The notes: generated from the sequence alone by a model not told the origin. A stretch of 64,000 bases of DNA from Ctena decussata (GCA_963989385.1 OZ022505.1:61569737-61633736); one strand, 5' to 3'; shown: positions 11,001 through 22,121, counted from the stretch's first letter. Numbers and translations: made by a program.

Positions 11001-12566
11001 TGCTACACATCTACTATCTCCCTTGACTCAAGGGATGTATGAATATTGTCGGCATTCTAGACATCTACTATATAAACCTTGAATCAAGGTTGTATGACTA
11101 TATCATTGGGACAAGCCAAAAGGCTGATTATGCTTTGGTGACTTACCCAGTTTTGAAGCTCGCAGGAGCTCCAGCGCTGTTATTATTTTCTTTGTCTGCG
11201 GAGACATGATTCTTTGTACCCACGATACCTCTTGAACCGAGTTATGGTTTGCATAATTTGCATAGCTGTATCATCGACACAAACTTAATACCGGTTTAAA
11301 TTTTGGTGACCTTGACTGCGTCTTTAAGGTCATGTGTGTGCACTTGTAAATATTAACTGATAGTATTCTCTGTATGAATAGAATACATTTTTAATGTTAC
11401 TAACGTTTAGATTTTTATATCTTTTATTTACTTGTTATACTCACTTATTATGTAAGCTACGTTACTCAATTTAAATTCATTGTAAAACTGTTACTTTTTT
11501 CCATTATCTTACTTCTTCCCTTGATTTTTTACATGCATTGGTATTGCAATCCGTTAATATGAAAATATGCACAAGAGCCTCTTGCTTTCTGTTCTGTTAA
11601 AAAAAAGAAGTCAGTGCGTTAAACCTGTTTGGGACAACTAATGCATGAGTACATGCACTTCGTAAGATTCTAATAGTTTGGGATTTGAAAGTTTCGTAGT
11701 ATCCGCTGTTTTACTATGCCCAACAATTTTATGTGCTGAAATGTTTCACAGACGGTATTTTTAACAACATCTGATGTACATTATCACCGTTTCATTAACG
11801 AAGGGGAAGAAACTTAAACTACTTCTTTTTTTTACCCCATTGCCTTTGGAGAGTATGAAAGTTTATTAAAGAATATTCCCCGAATGCAGATATTTTGACA
11901 TATGGTTCTTAGTATATATTAGAATGTATGAAATAAAGAAAATTTGCATTTCCGACAAAAAAATAATTTCACGTTTTTATAATTTTATTGCGCGCCTACT
12001 CTGAGAACAGGTGATGTATGTTAATATTTTCTCCGTATTTTCAAAAGTACGAACCGTTTGGGGACACATCTGCTGAACGGCATATGGCCGAACCTAGTTT
12101 ACCAATTTCGGATTTAATGTTTGGAGAAATCAGACAGAAATTGCTTTTCATTCAAACAGGTCTGGTAAATTAAGTTTATTTTCCACCGAAGGCACCATTT
12201 GCTTTATTGCAAACATGTATAAAACACCACAGAAAGAAGAATTTACTTAACGGGTATGGGCGCCGCCATTGCAGATTTGGAGCGAATCGGCCATTTACTG
12301 GCGTTACAAACACGTTTAACCGGCGTTTCGACCGTTTCGCCGGCTTCAGGGTTGGACAGGGTGATCTTTAATTACTCACACAGACAAGGCTTTAATATCG
12401 TCACCGTGTTTATCGGTCTGTTTAAGGATATACAGGTAAGCATAGGAGTCTTTTATTTTACTTCACATTTATGTTTGAAATCAAATGACCTGCTAACATT
12501 AGATCTATGTTTTAAATCAGAAGATATTTGGTTTAACGGCTCTCTGTACTGAATCAGAGCAGGCCC

Positions 12567-12903
12567 ATACCCTCCCATTTGGAAGGCCTCCATCCAGAAA
12601 ACAGTGCTCTAGATAAGAGAGAGTATTTGGTGATAATTAGGGATAATTTTTGTTAATTCTGCATAACAACCTATGTTGTGACCCCTCATCTGAACTGTCT
12701 CAACGAGACGGTACAGATGAGGGGACACAACATATGGTTTCAATGAGAAATAAAAAAAATTAACCCTCAATTATCATCAAATACCCTTCTTATCTCGAGC
12801 TCTGAGAAAAGCAAACAAGTCGTCCCCAGAGAAGAATACAGAGAGATACACGAAAGAAAAACATATTCAAACAACCCCACCCGCAACTACTGCGAGCACA
12901 GTA
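12567..12903. mobile_element. Composite insertion: fold-back MITE plus SINE fragment
   Basis: Absent from copy B, where the sequence runs GAGCAGGCCTTTGTCC. Here AGGCC flanks both sides. Within it, 12608-12803 is a hairpin-forming element (CTAGATAAGAGAGAGTATTTG against its inverse, loop region CAACGAGACGG). About 12820-12903 matches the 5' part of the minus-strand SINEs at 18.8 and 61.0 kb (ACCCGCAACTACTGCGAGCA). Confidence 0.6.
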
Positions 12904-13172
12904 GGCCTTTGTCCTTTTATGCTCCATAGTCAGTCCAGCGTCTCTGAGCAAAGCATTATAAAAAGCGTTTCAACAGGCACGTCTGTTAACAAATTGATTG
13001 TCGATGTGCCTGTATAGTGTCGTATAACTGACACAAAACGAGAAGAAACATTTTTTGAGAAAAAAAAATCGTTCCAAAAAAAATATTTTATTTCACGTTC
13101 GCCGTCAGTCAGTACATGATGTATGGGGTCCAACGCATGTACTTTGTATTTCTGTCATATATTGAAGTTTAT

Positions 13173-13372
13173 TACAGTCAACTCTCGATATCTCGATGTC
13201 TAAATTCAGCCCAAACTACGGATATCTCGAAGTAAATTTTCTGAAAATTTACTTTGAGACATCAGTAGTTTGAGGTAACAGGAGTGGAAATGTAAGTATA
13301 ATAGGAAATGTATCCTTTGGTATAAGAAGGTACTTTGAGACATCAATGTTCGAGATACTGGGTGTTGACTGA
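13173..13372. mobile_element. MITE, TACAGTCAACTCTCGATATC ends (copy A)
   Basis: About 200 bp with imperfect inverted ends (TACAGTCAACTCTCGATATC against GAGATACTGGGTGTTGACTG). It is also present in copy B at 25522-25717, so it predates the duplication. Confidence 0.65.
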
Positions 13373-13692
13373 ATATCAAAAGTTGCCAACTAACATGATA
13401 CCTCTAAGAGAGCAGTGTCAGTGAATGTGGCCTTTAGTCAGTGCCAAAAGTTTCACCTACAGCATCTTTTGCAGATTTTCGTATCCGCCATAAATCACAT
13501 GCTTAAAAATACTAATGCCCTTCACAATTGATGTTTCTATATATAGAACTTTTTTTATCTTTCTTTCTTTCTTTCCTATTTTTTTTGTCGTTTCCCATAG
13601 ATTTCAGATTTCTTACTTGGAGTTGTGCCAAAATTTCTTTTACAGTTAACTCCAGATTGACAAGCTTTCTGCACTGATCTTTAAAAAAACAG

Positions 13693-14218
13693 TGAAAGGA
13701 GGGGTGTCTATAAGGCTGTTTTCATGGCCACTACCGATTTTCTTTGAACTTTGTAAACTCAGACTACTATGTGTTGGCTGTAATATCATGCAATATTAAA
13801 TCATTTGGTGAAGGTTTCTTTGGTGTGTACAAGATGAAAGTGGGTGGGGTAATTCTGACCCGAAGAGGGTTCTGTTACGAAAATGCTAATATTTTTATTG
13901 CTACTTAGAACTGGAAGTCTACCATTTCATGACTCCTTATGTAATGCCAGATATAACAAATGATTATAATACTTTTGTGAAATTTCTGCATGTAGTGCGT
14001 TTATACTCACTTGTATGACATACCTAAATTTTAGCCTTTTTTATTCTCCAACTTTACGCAAAACCACAACCGTTTTTTACACTCAAAGCTATTCCAACGA
14101 TATTTTGCAGTTATACAGTATATTAGATGGTTGTTCCAAAATTATGCCGATAATATTCTACAATGAATATTTTCTGAGTTATCTCCCCTTAAAATGGCTT
14201 CTTTTATTTACTTTTTTT
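13693..14218. other. Unassigned stretch
   Basis: AT-rich sequence right of the segmental duplication. I see no gene, no inverted ends and no tandem structure. Confidence 0.4.
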
Positions 14219-15095
14219 TATACCCCGCCACATGTTAGTGGCGGGATATTTATACCCTCATCATGCGAAGTAATTCAGGGGGTACATAGTTTTTGTCATT
14301 CCGTCTGTTCGTCCGTTCGCCCGTCTGTCCGTCCGTCAACTTTACGTCAAAGTTTTGCGTTAAACCTTTTGTGAATGCTCATATTTCTTTAACCTTATAT
14401 CAGATTCTCTTCATATTTACTTTGTCATATCTCTGTAGCTTTACCTTTGATCTGAAATATCAAGGCACCTGGGTCAGGCCCCTGGGAGGGGAATCATGAC
14501 TTAGGCATTTTCATGATGTCAAAGTTTTGTGTTATCCCTTTTTTAATTGTTGATATTTCCGTAACCACAGGTCAGATTCTTTTCATATTTGGTTCATGAT
14601 ATCTCTTGAGCATTACCTTTGATGTGAAGGGTCTTTGCTCCTGGTTCATGCCCCTGGGTGGGGCCAAAGGTCAATAATTACGACTCACGCCTTTTCATTA
14701 TGTCAAGTTTTGGGTTAAACCATTTTGATTGCATACATCTCTGTAAATGCATTGCAAATATCTTCATGTATTCATGATATCTCTATAGCATTGCTTTTGA
14801 TAGGGACTTCAGGGTCAGCCTCATGGGTGGGGCCAGAGGTCAATAACTAGGACTCAGCCATTTGTATTTTTTGCTTGTTCTGATATATTTTAATGGAGTC
14901 TAGTGATGCATGACTGATTTTATTTTATACTAGTTTACTTTACATGGATGCTGCTGCTGCCCTAAGGTCAAGTCACAGACTTTGAATTTGTTCCATTTAC
15001 ATTTACATTTATTTTTTGTGTTAAAAAGTTGCTTTCATTAGGCGGTGGCACTGGTCGGGGATATACGTGAGCACCTGCTCACTTACTCTAGTTTG
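14219..15095 (+). mobile_element. HINE/pearl-like element, TATACCCCGCCAC family
   Basis: Head TATACCCCGCCACATG, itself a stem with GTGGCGGG, then GTCCGTTCGCCCGTCTGTCC. Tandem units of about 170 bp follow (GTCAAAGTTTTGCGTTAAACC, TTCATATTTACTTTGTCATATC, CCCCTGGGAGGGG). At the 3' end the head returns inverted (GGTCGGGGATATA), followed by the hairpin GTGAGCACCTGCTCAC and the end CTCTAGTTTG. No coding capacity. Confidence 0.7.
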
Positions 15096-15195
15096 TTTTC
15101 TGCTGTTTGTATTTCTGTTCATCTGTTAAACGTACATTTGTCTGCCTGTCTGTTTGTCCGTATGTCAGTCTGTCTTTTCGTAAGACTTCGTTTCC
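14315..15195 (+). repeat. Left arm of a large inverted repeat
   Basis: Pairs with 16405-17305 in opposite orientation. Similarity covers the body of the TATACCCC element and also about 100 bp beyond its 3' end (TTCTGCTGTTTGTATTTCTG, GCCTGTCTGTTTGTCCGTAT). Flanking sequence was therefore copied too, or both belong to a larger unit. Confidence 0.75.
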
Positions 15196-15384
15196 TTTCG
15201 ATACCTTGAGTATTTTTAATGGATTTTCTTCATACTTGGCATGTGCACTTGACTTGGGTCTTTACAAGCTGCAAAATACGTTACTTAGAGTATGTGTAAT
15301 AAGAAGAGACACTGGAAAGAACATGATACAATTCTGAGAGAATAAGCAAAGACATTTGACAGAGGGCATTAGTTTTATTTTATT

Positions 15385-16390
15385 GTCACCCGACGTAGGC
15401 GGAGGGGGACTATAGAAATGACCCTCGTCCGTCCGTCCGTCTGTCTTTCTGTCCGTCCTTCCGTCCGTCCGTCCAAAATCTTGTCCCCGCAACTCCTCCT
15501 ACGTCTTTCATCGGATTGATTTGAAATTTTACAGATTGTATTCTAATGATATGAAGATGTGCATGTGGTTTTTTATTTTTGTTTCGGCCATTTTTGATGG
15601 AGTTACGGCCCTTGCTGACTCAGACCTTGTCCCCGCAACTCCTGCCACATCTTTTATGATCTGAAGATGTGCATGTGATTTTGGAGTTTCAATTGTCCTA
15701 TATTTTACAAAGTTATGGCCCTTTGTCGTTTTTGGCATTTTTCCAACTTTTGAACCATTTGACCGAGAGAGCTGAAATTTGATATGCTATTAGCATTTGG
15801 TAAATTGAGTATTCTAATTTTTGTTAGGATATGCTAAATTTATTAGTGACAGAGTTATTCCCCTTTCATAGATAATAGACATTCACTTAAAGGTAAAGGG
15901 ATAATTAGTGGGCTGAATTTTCATAGATGCATTGTTCATTTTTCATCAGATTCATATTAGGAGGATTAGTGTCCGTGTTTTTTTGTTATTGGGTATACAG
16001 TCTTATGTTTTGGGCATTCTGTAAGGGCCTAAAGTTTCAGTAGCCTTATTTTACACATATACACCCAGTTCTGAACTTAAGTATTTTATAACCTCATGGA
16101 GGCCCAGGAATTGGGGTATATGTCTCTGCTTATGCTTCAGTTATTATTTGCTTACCAGGTTCTGTTATACACATATTTTCTGGCTTTACACATAAATGCC
16201 CCTTTCTAAACTTAAGTATTTTATAACTTCATAGAGGCCCAGTAATTGTGCTTCAGTTATTATTTGCTGACCAGGTTCTGTAATACACATATTTTATGTT
16301 TTTGGCCATATAGTTACTCTGAAACTGAATAAAGGGCTGCAGTTTGTGACACATTTCAAACGGCGGGTGACACTTGGCCGATGGCCTTTT
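15385..16390 (+). mobile_element. HINE/pearl-like element, GTCACCCGACGTAGG family
   Basis: Head GTCACCCGACGTAGGCGG in a T-rich context, then GTCCGTCCGTCCGTCTGTC. The core repeats CTTGTCCCCGCAACTCCT and GATATGAAGATGTGCATGTG at a spacing of about 120 bp. The end is CGGCGGGTGAC (inverted head), hairpin GGCCGATGGCC, then TTTTATTTTA. A 5' fragment of the same family lies at 43040-43355. Confidence 0.7.
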
Positions 16391-16404
16391 ATTTTAAATA
16401 CATT

Positions 16405-17305
16405 TGTATTCGAAGTCTCACGGATAGACAGTCTGACATACGGACAAACAGACAGGCAGATAAATGTACGTACAACCGATGAACAGAAATACATACAGCA
16501 GAAAACAAACTAGAGCATGTAAGCAGGGGCTCACGTATACCCCCTATCAGTGCCGCCGTCAAATGAAAGCAACATTTTAACAAAAAAGTTAAATGCAAAT
16601 GTTAATGGAACAAATTCAAAGTCCGTGACCTTGACTTTAGGTCAGCAGCAGCGTCCATGTAAATGGTAAACTAGTATAAAATAGAATTAGTCATGCATCA
16701 CTAGACTTCATTTAAATATTTCAGAACAAGCAAAAAATACAACAAATGGCTGAATCCTAGTTATTAACCCCTGGCCCCACCCATGAGCCTGACCCTGAAG
16801 TCCCTATCAAAAGCAGTGCTATAGAGATATCATGAATAAAATATGGAAGATATTTGCAATGCATTTACAGAGAAAGATGCATTTAAAAAAGGTTAACCCA
16901 AAACTTTGACATAATGAAAAGGCAAAATTCCTAATTATTGACCCTTGGCCCCACCCAGGGGCCTGACCCAGGGGCAAAGACTCTTTACGTCAAAGGTAAT
17001 GTTCATGAGATATCATGAACCAAATATGAAAAGAATCGGACCTGTGGTTACAGAAATATGAACAATTAAAAAAGGTTTAACACAAAACTTTGACATAAAG
17101 AAAATGCCTAAGTCATAATTATTGACCCGTGACCTCCTCCCAGGGGCCTGACCCAGGTGCCTTGATATTTCAGATCAAAGGTAAAGCTACAGAGATATAA
17201 GAAAGTAAATATGAAGAGAATCTGATATAAGGTTAAAGAAATGAGCATCCACAAAAGGTTTAACGCAAAACTTTGACGTAAAGTTGACGAACGGACGGAT
17301 GGACG
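16405..17305 (-). repeat. Right arm of the large inverted repeat; TATACCCC-family element, minus strand
   Basis: A minus-strand copy of the element at 14219. Its 3' end is at about 16506 with CTCTAGTTTG; its 5' head is missing, the match stopping after the GTCCGTCC stretch at about 17300 where (AATT)-rich DNA begins. Confidence 0.75.
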
Positions 17306-17395
17306 AATTAATTAAATAAATAACCAATTAATAAATTAATTTTAATTAATTAATTGAATAAATAATCAGTTAATTAAAATATTATCCCGTCATTT
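17306..17395. repeat. AATTA/AAATA low-complexity tract
   Basis: Runs of TTAATTAA and AAATAAAT of about 90 bp replace the missing 5' end of the minus-strand element. Confidence 0.8.
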
Positions 17396-17892
17396 ATATA
17401 TTTTGTCCTTGTTTCGGAAAGGCTAATATGACCAGTGAACTTTAACCGACTTAGAAAATACGTCAAGAAGTGCAGAAAGGCTTTCAATCTTATCTTTTCC
17501 GGTAATGCCGTTAGTTGGACTCCATTATTAATTGACGGAATTTCGATCAGACTAAAAAACTGACATAAAAATGCTTTTAATCTTAGGTAATATATTGATC
17601 CACTTTAAAGCTTTTTTATTGACAGAATTAGTGACAGTCACATATCTCTATGAGTGGCTTCATTGGGTTTTTTTTTCAAATAATATATTTATTTATCATA
17701 TGACGTCGCTGTTATTCATTGGATAGGCTAACGTCGTGTCATAAAAATCTTATGACCACACTTTGGCTCGTACACGAAACGTCACTGACAACGTCCATGT
17801 CAACAGCGCGTTTTCTTATTGAAATAACGTTTGAGTTTGAAGGCGTTAAAATTAGATTAGATTAGATTTTAAAGGGTCATATGATAAACAAA

Positions 17893-17987
17893 ATCTTACA
17901 CGAGTCATTTCATATGAAATTTATAAAATTTGCCCAAGGCTCATTTCATAAATTTCATAGGAAATGACCACGAGTGTAAGATCCTCT
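17893..17987. repeat. Fold-back (ATCTTACACGAGT arms)
   Basis: AAATCTTACACGAGTCATTT is mirrored by AAATGACCACGAGTGTAAGA around a short CCCAAGG centre. The word pairs form a stem of roughly 40 bp. Confidence 0.65.
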
Positions 17988-18031
17988 ATAATTATGTTGA
18001 GAAAACACTCGTGCTGGTCCCGAGGTTATAA

Positions 18032-18145
18032 AACTTGAGTACATTCTCAAACACAAAATAAAGCCGCGACACGAGAAAACCAACAAAGTGGTTGTGCGCC
18101 CAGCGCAGACCCAGGTCAGCCTTGGCATCAATTTTCTCGTAACAG
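18032..18145. mobile_element. Fragments of two fold-back MITEs, joined
   Basis: CCCGAGGTTATAAAACTTGA (left end of the fold-back family at 21098 and 57375) runs directly into GCCGCGACACGAGAAAACC (left arm of the family at 52528). The second element is internally deleted and ends in TTTTCTCGT. It looks like one MITE inserted into another, followed by deletion. Confidence 0.55.
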
Positions 18146-18555
18146 GGCGTCCGAGTTACGAGCTCCCTTGTTCCATCGTAGCATGAGATTATTCCCTAAT
18201 TCGATCTTCTCGTGGCTGGACTTCCCCGTTCCCTGTTCCATTTTTTTGGACAGGGCTTCCTTGTTCCATCTTTAGTTTCCGGATTCCCTTGTTATATTTT
18301 CCCATGACAGGGCTTCAGTATTCATTTATATCATGACAGTGCCCGCATGTTACATTTCTCCCTTTCCGTAGCAGGATTTTTCCATGTTCGGTATCCACGT
18401 GGCTTCGCTCTCATGTTTCATGAAGAAGCACAGGTTTACAAGCATGGTAACTCTTAATTCGCCAAAAAAAGCAGACCACAAAATTTACGTGTGCAGAAAT
18501 TTAAAAAAAATGTTTTGTCCAAGCTATATCATATTGAGAATTCAAAGACTATAGG
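18146..18555. other. Degenerate CAGGGCTTCC-type repeat, otherwise empty
   Basis: At 18146-18380 words like CAGGGCTTCCTTGTTCCAT recur every 40-60 bp. Nothing recognised after that. Confidence 0.4.
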
Positions 18556-18622
18556 GCAAACAGTGTAGATCCAGATGAGGTGGCTCATGATGAGCCACCT
18601 CATCTGGATCTACACTGTTTGC
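18556..18622. repeat. Near-perfect palindrome, GCAAACAGTGTAGATCCAG arms
   Basis: A 67-bp fold-back with 33-bp arms around TCATGATGA. The same arm sequence forms the centre of the GGGTAAAGTCAGG MITEs and recurs at 19242, 34486, 60390 and 62457. Confidence 0.85.
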
Positions 18623-18774
18623 AAATTCAATAATTTTTCATTTTTGGCGCTTTAAGGGTTAATATTTTTTGTGCAGCATGTTTTCATAGTATCGATAAAC
18701 TTGCATGACATTTGTCTTTTATTTTTGTGCATCATGTCACAATAAAGTATCGGTAAGATTAAATGATATACTTA

Positions 18775-19020
18775 GATTGATTGATTGATTGTTTTGGGGG
18801 TTAAACGGCCCTTTGAGACAGTATTTCTGTCTGTATCAGGCCGTCTCCCAGAGAAAGGGAGACAGAAGAGAGAAATGATAGAGGAGAGAAAAAAATGTCC
18901 AAACAAACCCCACCCGCACCTACTGCAAGCACAGTATGCTCTTGCCCTACTATTATCCAAATCAGCAGGACGCCCCGGCACTGGAAATTACGGACAGCAC
19001 CATCGAACCACCCGATCATC
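18775..19020 (-). mobile_element. SINE-like element with (ATCA)n tail (copy 1)
   Basis: Read on the minus strand it contains GTGCCGGGGCGTCCTGCTGA, then CTTGCAGTAGGTGCGGGTGG, a pyrimidine-rich part, GACGGCCTGATACAGACAG, CAAAGGGCCGTTTAACCCC and a terminal CAATCAATCAATCAATC. The copy at 60989-61225 (minus) is closely similar and a fragment is at 12820-12903. The 3' domain (CTGAAATACTGTCTCAAA in the 61-kb copy) is shared with the tRNA-headed SINEs. I see no clear tRNA promoter boxes in this head. Confidence 0.65.
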
Positions 19021-19241
19021 CCAAACTCACTTCGAACATTTTCAAACAGCGATTCAGATCAGACTACGCATCAGCACAGTCTTATAAGTTAAACAAATGA
19101 TGTTTACACGAAAAATAAAGACGCTGCTGATCAGTTTGCAAACATGCTCGGGGTTCGTTTGAATACAAAACCTAATGTCCCATTCTATGTGACGCCGGTC
19201 TATTACCGTAAAATTCTAAGTACTGGAAAAGATTGGTCTGA

Positions 19242-19310
19242 GCAAATAGTGCAGACTCAGATCAGACTGCTCCTTGGGGAGCAGTCTGATCAGAGTCTAC
19301 ACTGTATGCA
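19242..19310. repeat. Palindrome, AGCAAATAGTGCAGACTC arms
   Basis: Arms AGACTCAGATCAGACTGCTCC and its inverse around TTGGGG; AAACAGTG-type family. Confidence 0.75.
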
Positions 19311-19689
19311 TCTTTTTGACGCACTGCTGCGTTGTAAAACCAAACTGTTCCATTTATAGGACAAATACGGTAATCAGGTAATGTGTCCCAATTTTTAGAA
19401 TTTTTATGGTATAGTTATAAGCTTGGAACGTTGACATTTATTTTGTTGTGCTAGATGTCATTCCAATATGTGCTAATGCTCAAATCATTACAGAGCAGTC
19501 AACAAGTGCACACTCGGATAGTAATCGATGGGCTTACTTGGAGCCCCATTTTTTGCAATTGTAACATTGGGGGATGTATTTGTGACTGTTTGTTTGCATC
19601 CCTTTATAACAAAATCATTTTCAAATGAGGTCTACTCTTAAAGGAAAGAGTTTGCCCTCATAGCACAGAAGCGGCTACATGATGGCACG

Positions 19690-19945
19690 TTGACTGGCGC
19701 TCGTCTGTCCGCCGATGTGCAATTCCGTCCGTCCGAATATCTATCCATCTGTCTATTTGTCAGTGGACGGATTTTAGCTTTCCTGAGCCGGTGAAACCGG
19801 GGCAGCCCTCAGAATATGCAGGTTGCTATGAACATCGGCGTTGTCATACTTACAGACAATTCCTCGTCCGATTGAAACCAAATTTCATGTAGAACCTCCA
19901 GGGAATAGGGGAAGGAATGTTTGTTCACTTTGGTCTGATAATCAA
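19690..19945 (+). mobile_element. Fragment of AGCTCACC-family tandem-core element
   Basis: GATTTTAGCTTTCCTGAGCC, a short stem, and then ACCAAATTTCATGTAGAACC match the head and first unit of the elements at 6578 and 23204. Core and tail are missing. Confidence 0.5.
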
Positions 19946-20045
19946 GCTGGTTGCCAAGGAAATTCAATTCAATTCAACTCAGTTCTTTATTCAAATTGCC
20001 AAATACATTAATTCTTTTAATAACACAACGTGATAATACTTAAAG

Positions 20046-20608
20046 AGCGCGACGCGAGAAATCCAACAAAGTGGTTGTGCGCCCAGCGCAGACTCAGATC
20101 AGCCTGGGCATCCGCCCAGTCTGAACAGACTCTTCGCTGCCCGCATGGAGGTAGCTTAGACCATTAGCTAACCTTTAAGCGCTAAAGCGAAAAGTCTGAT
20201 CAGACTTGTCGGATTCACAGGCTGATCTGAGTTTGCGCTACACTGTAAAAAAATACTGTAGAATTTACGGTAGAATAACTGGAAACCGGCTGCCAGTCCT
20301 TTTACCGTTATTTTTACGGGCGTTTGTCTGTAAGACATTGTTAGAAATCACGAAATGGAAGTTTTATGTTAACTGGCCGCACTCGAAAATAACTTTGTAT
20401 TGTTGAAGGGCTATCAGACCAAAACGACACCTACTCTTTTCTGTCCCAATCTGCTTGATGATTCCTGCAATTTTCACGGGCGCCCGTAAAAATAACGGTA
20501 AAAGGACTGGCAGCTGGTTGCCAGTTATTTTACCGTAAAATCTACGGATTATTTTTACAGTGTAGGCGCACGATCACTTTCTTGGTTTTCTAGTGTCGCG
20601 GCTCATTG
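20046..20608. mobile_element. Long palindromic MITE, GCCGCGACACGAGAAAACC family, split by another MITE
   Basis: The left arm (GCGACGCGAGAAATCC, GGTTGTGCGCCCAGCGCAGA) and the far right end (GGTTTTCTAGTGTCGCGGC) belong to the fold-back family seen at 52528, 59240 and 59994. The right arm is interrupted at 20239 by a separate TA-flanked element and resumes at 20565. Confidence 0.85.
20241..20562. mobile_element. TA-flanked MITE nested in the palindromic MITE
   Basis: 322 bp with inverted ends of about 85 bp starting CACTGTAAAAA, flanked by TA at 20239-20240 and 20563-20564. The arms contain ACCGTTATTTTTACGGGCG. The TA duplication fits Tc1/mariner mobilisation. Confidence 0.9.
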
Positions 20609-20757
20609 AGTTCGACGTCTCATGCAACAGTATTTCAGTGATATCAAGACGATGGCAGTACAATGACGAAAGGCTGTGTGCAATGGAGCCTCGTAAGCGG
20701 TGTGAAGAATTGTGCCGATGGCGGGAATCGCATCCGGGACCGCTTGAACAGAAAACG
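20609..20757 (-). mobile_element. tRNA-derived SINE fragment
   Basis: On the minus strand GGTCCCGGATGCGATTCCCG resembles a B box, followed by AGGCTCCATTGCACACAGCC, GCCATCGTCTTGATATCACT and GAAATACTGTTGCATGAG. The plus-strand element at 63675 has the same order (B box, GAGCTCCGTCGCACACAACC, GGCTCGATATATCTGAAATA). The A box and 5' end are not recognisable. Confidence 0.6.
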
Positions 20758-21097
20758 CGTTTTTTCACGTATAAATTTTCCTTCCCTCACCCTATGGAGT
20801 TTAGTACGAAATTTTTCGTTAGGATCGGTCCAGCGGTTTCGAATGGTAAGTCATCTGAACGTGCAGATTGGTGGCGAATACAGATGACGAAGCCTGCTTA
20901 TTCTGTTAGCTTCCCTTGCGCTTAAACGGCTTTGTATTTACAGGCGACGATACAAATCGTTTTCGAAAATAATGTAATTATGTTGTTACATTTTATGTTT
21001 ATACTTGTTCGAAAAAAATGTTACAATTTTTATCTGGCTAGCCCGTGCAATCAAAGCAGAGTGTTCCGCCTTTGCCTGAACAATCCATGTTTCCTCA

Positions 21098-21341
21098 GGC
21101 CCCGAGGTTATAAAACTTTTTTCATGCTCAACTCAGCTGAGCATGAAATTTTTTCTGCTCATAAATTTTAAAATGCCAACAATTGTTGGCATTTTAAAAT
21201 TTATGAGTAGAAAAAAATAGCCTTCTTGGCTTATCTGAGGCTGAAAAATACTGAATTTCTTGGTATTTTTATATTAATGTGCATTTTAAGTTTCATGCTC
21301 AGCTGAGTTGAGCATGAAAAAAGTTTTATAACCTCGGGGCC
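21098..21341. mobile_element. Fold-back MITE, GGCCCCGAGGTTATAAAAC ends
   Basis: Inverted ends CCCCGAGGTTATAAAACTTT plus CATGCTCAACTCAGCTGAGC; an inner palindrome at about 21160-21215 is centred on CCAACAATTGTTGG. A relative with different middle is at 57375-57517. Confidence 0.8.
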
Positions 21342-21555
21342 AGGACTCTTACGATTGAAAAATGAAGACTGGATAAATTGATAAAAATATAAATAAAACA
21401 AATACAATGGTATTCCACAAGTATGCAACTTTTCGCATTTGACGGGAATAATTTCCTGAAGACAGTTTATTTATGATGACGTTTTATCAGGCTTGAGTAG
21501 AGTTAGTTTTATCCGGCGTTTTTTTTTATTATTAACAAATTTAAAGGTATTTATA

Positions 21556-21753
21556 GGGTAAAGTCAGGTAAAGTCGGACAGCGGGTAAATTCGGACAGTG
21601 ACATAGTTTGCTTTAGTATGTCAGTTGTTTGGAATTAAAACAGAATTAACTGGACAAATAGTGAAAATCCTGATGAGAGGGCTCATCTGGATTTCACTGT
21701 TTGCAATGGTATGTCCGAATTTACACTCTGTCCGAAGTTAACTGACTTGACCC
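21556..21753. mobile_element. TA-flanked MITE, GGGTAAAGTCAGG family (copy 2)
   Basis: The paralogue of 1794-1991, at the matching place in copy B, with TA on both sides; it was present before the duplication. Confidence 0.8.
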
Positions 21754-22121
21754 TAATTATTAAGTATCATATGCCGAAGCTATCATTGTTATTGTCGCAA
21801 TGAAATTACATCGTGGTTCGTACTAGAAAAAATCCTGATTTGCATTTGTTTTGACTAGGATGCTAATTTTGTGCAGGGCGCAAAGATGGCGGCTGAGAAT
21901 TATCTCTATAATTAGCCTTTTTTTTATACGAGAAGAACGAAACTGATTTTTTCCAGCTGTGTGAGGTTATAAGCACTATGGCAAGCCAAATGCACACTAA
22001 TAAGAAAAACCTGGTTTAGCAATATGATAAACCAGGTTTTTCTCTGATAAACCAGGCTGTTTTCTCTTGATATCATACGTTTCTCAAATAAACCAGGTTT
22101 TTCTCTGATAAACCAGTTTTT

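Larger units (their letters stand above)
8198..12363. mobile_element. 4.17-kb DNA element with long inverted ends and 5-bp ATCTT duplication
   Basis: Bounded by inverted ends of about 360 bp starting CACCCTGTCCAACCCTGAAG, flanked by ATCTT at 8193-8197 and 12364-12368. Copy B lacks the element and shows the unduplicated site (interrupted there by a MITE), so the boundaries are firm. The interior has no transposase-like frame. It contains a 134-bp tandem duplication and at least six copies of ATGTAAGCTACGTTA. A CAC start with a 5-bp duplication is what Transib elements show, but the family assignment is an inference. Confidence 0.8.
1772..13692 (+). repeat. Segmental duplication, copy A (interrupted)
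   Basis: This stretch matches 21535-27107 in the same orientation, from AACAAATCTAAAGGTATTTA on the left to the CTGCACTGATCTTTAAAAAACAGTGAA region on the right. Copy A is longer because it carries three insertions absent from copy B: a LINE (2237-5363), a 4.17-kb inverted-end element (8198-12363) and a short composite insertion (about 12567-12903). Copy B in turn carries two insertions missing here. The shared part contains MITEs and tandem-core elements, so the duplication is younger than those. Confidence 0.85.

Noticed and set aside
14015..15337. SVCPSVRPSVRPS-type frames and their partners at 10.8, 16.3 and 25.9 kb
   Set aside because: Translations of the GTCCGTCC stretch of the tandem-core elements, not proteins.
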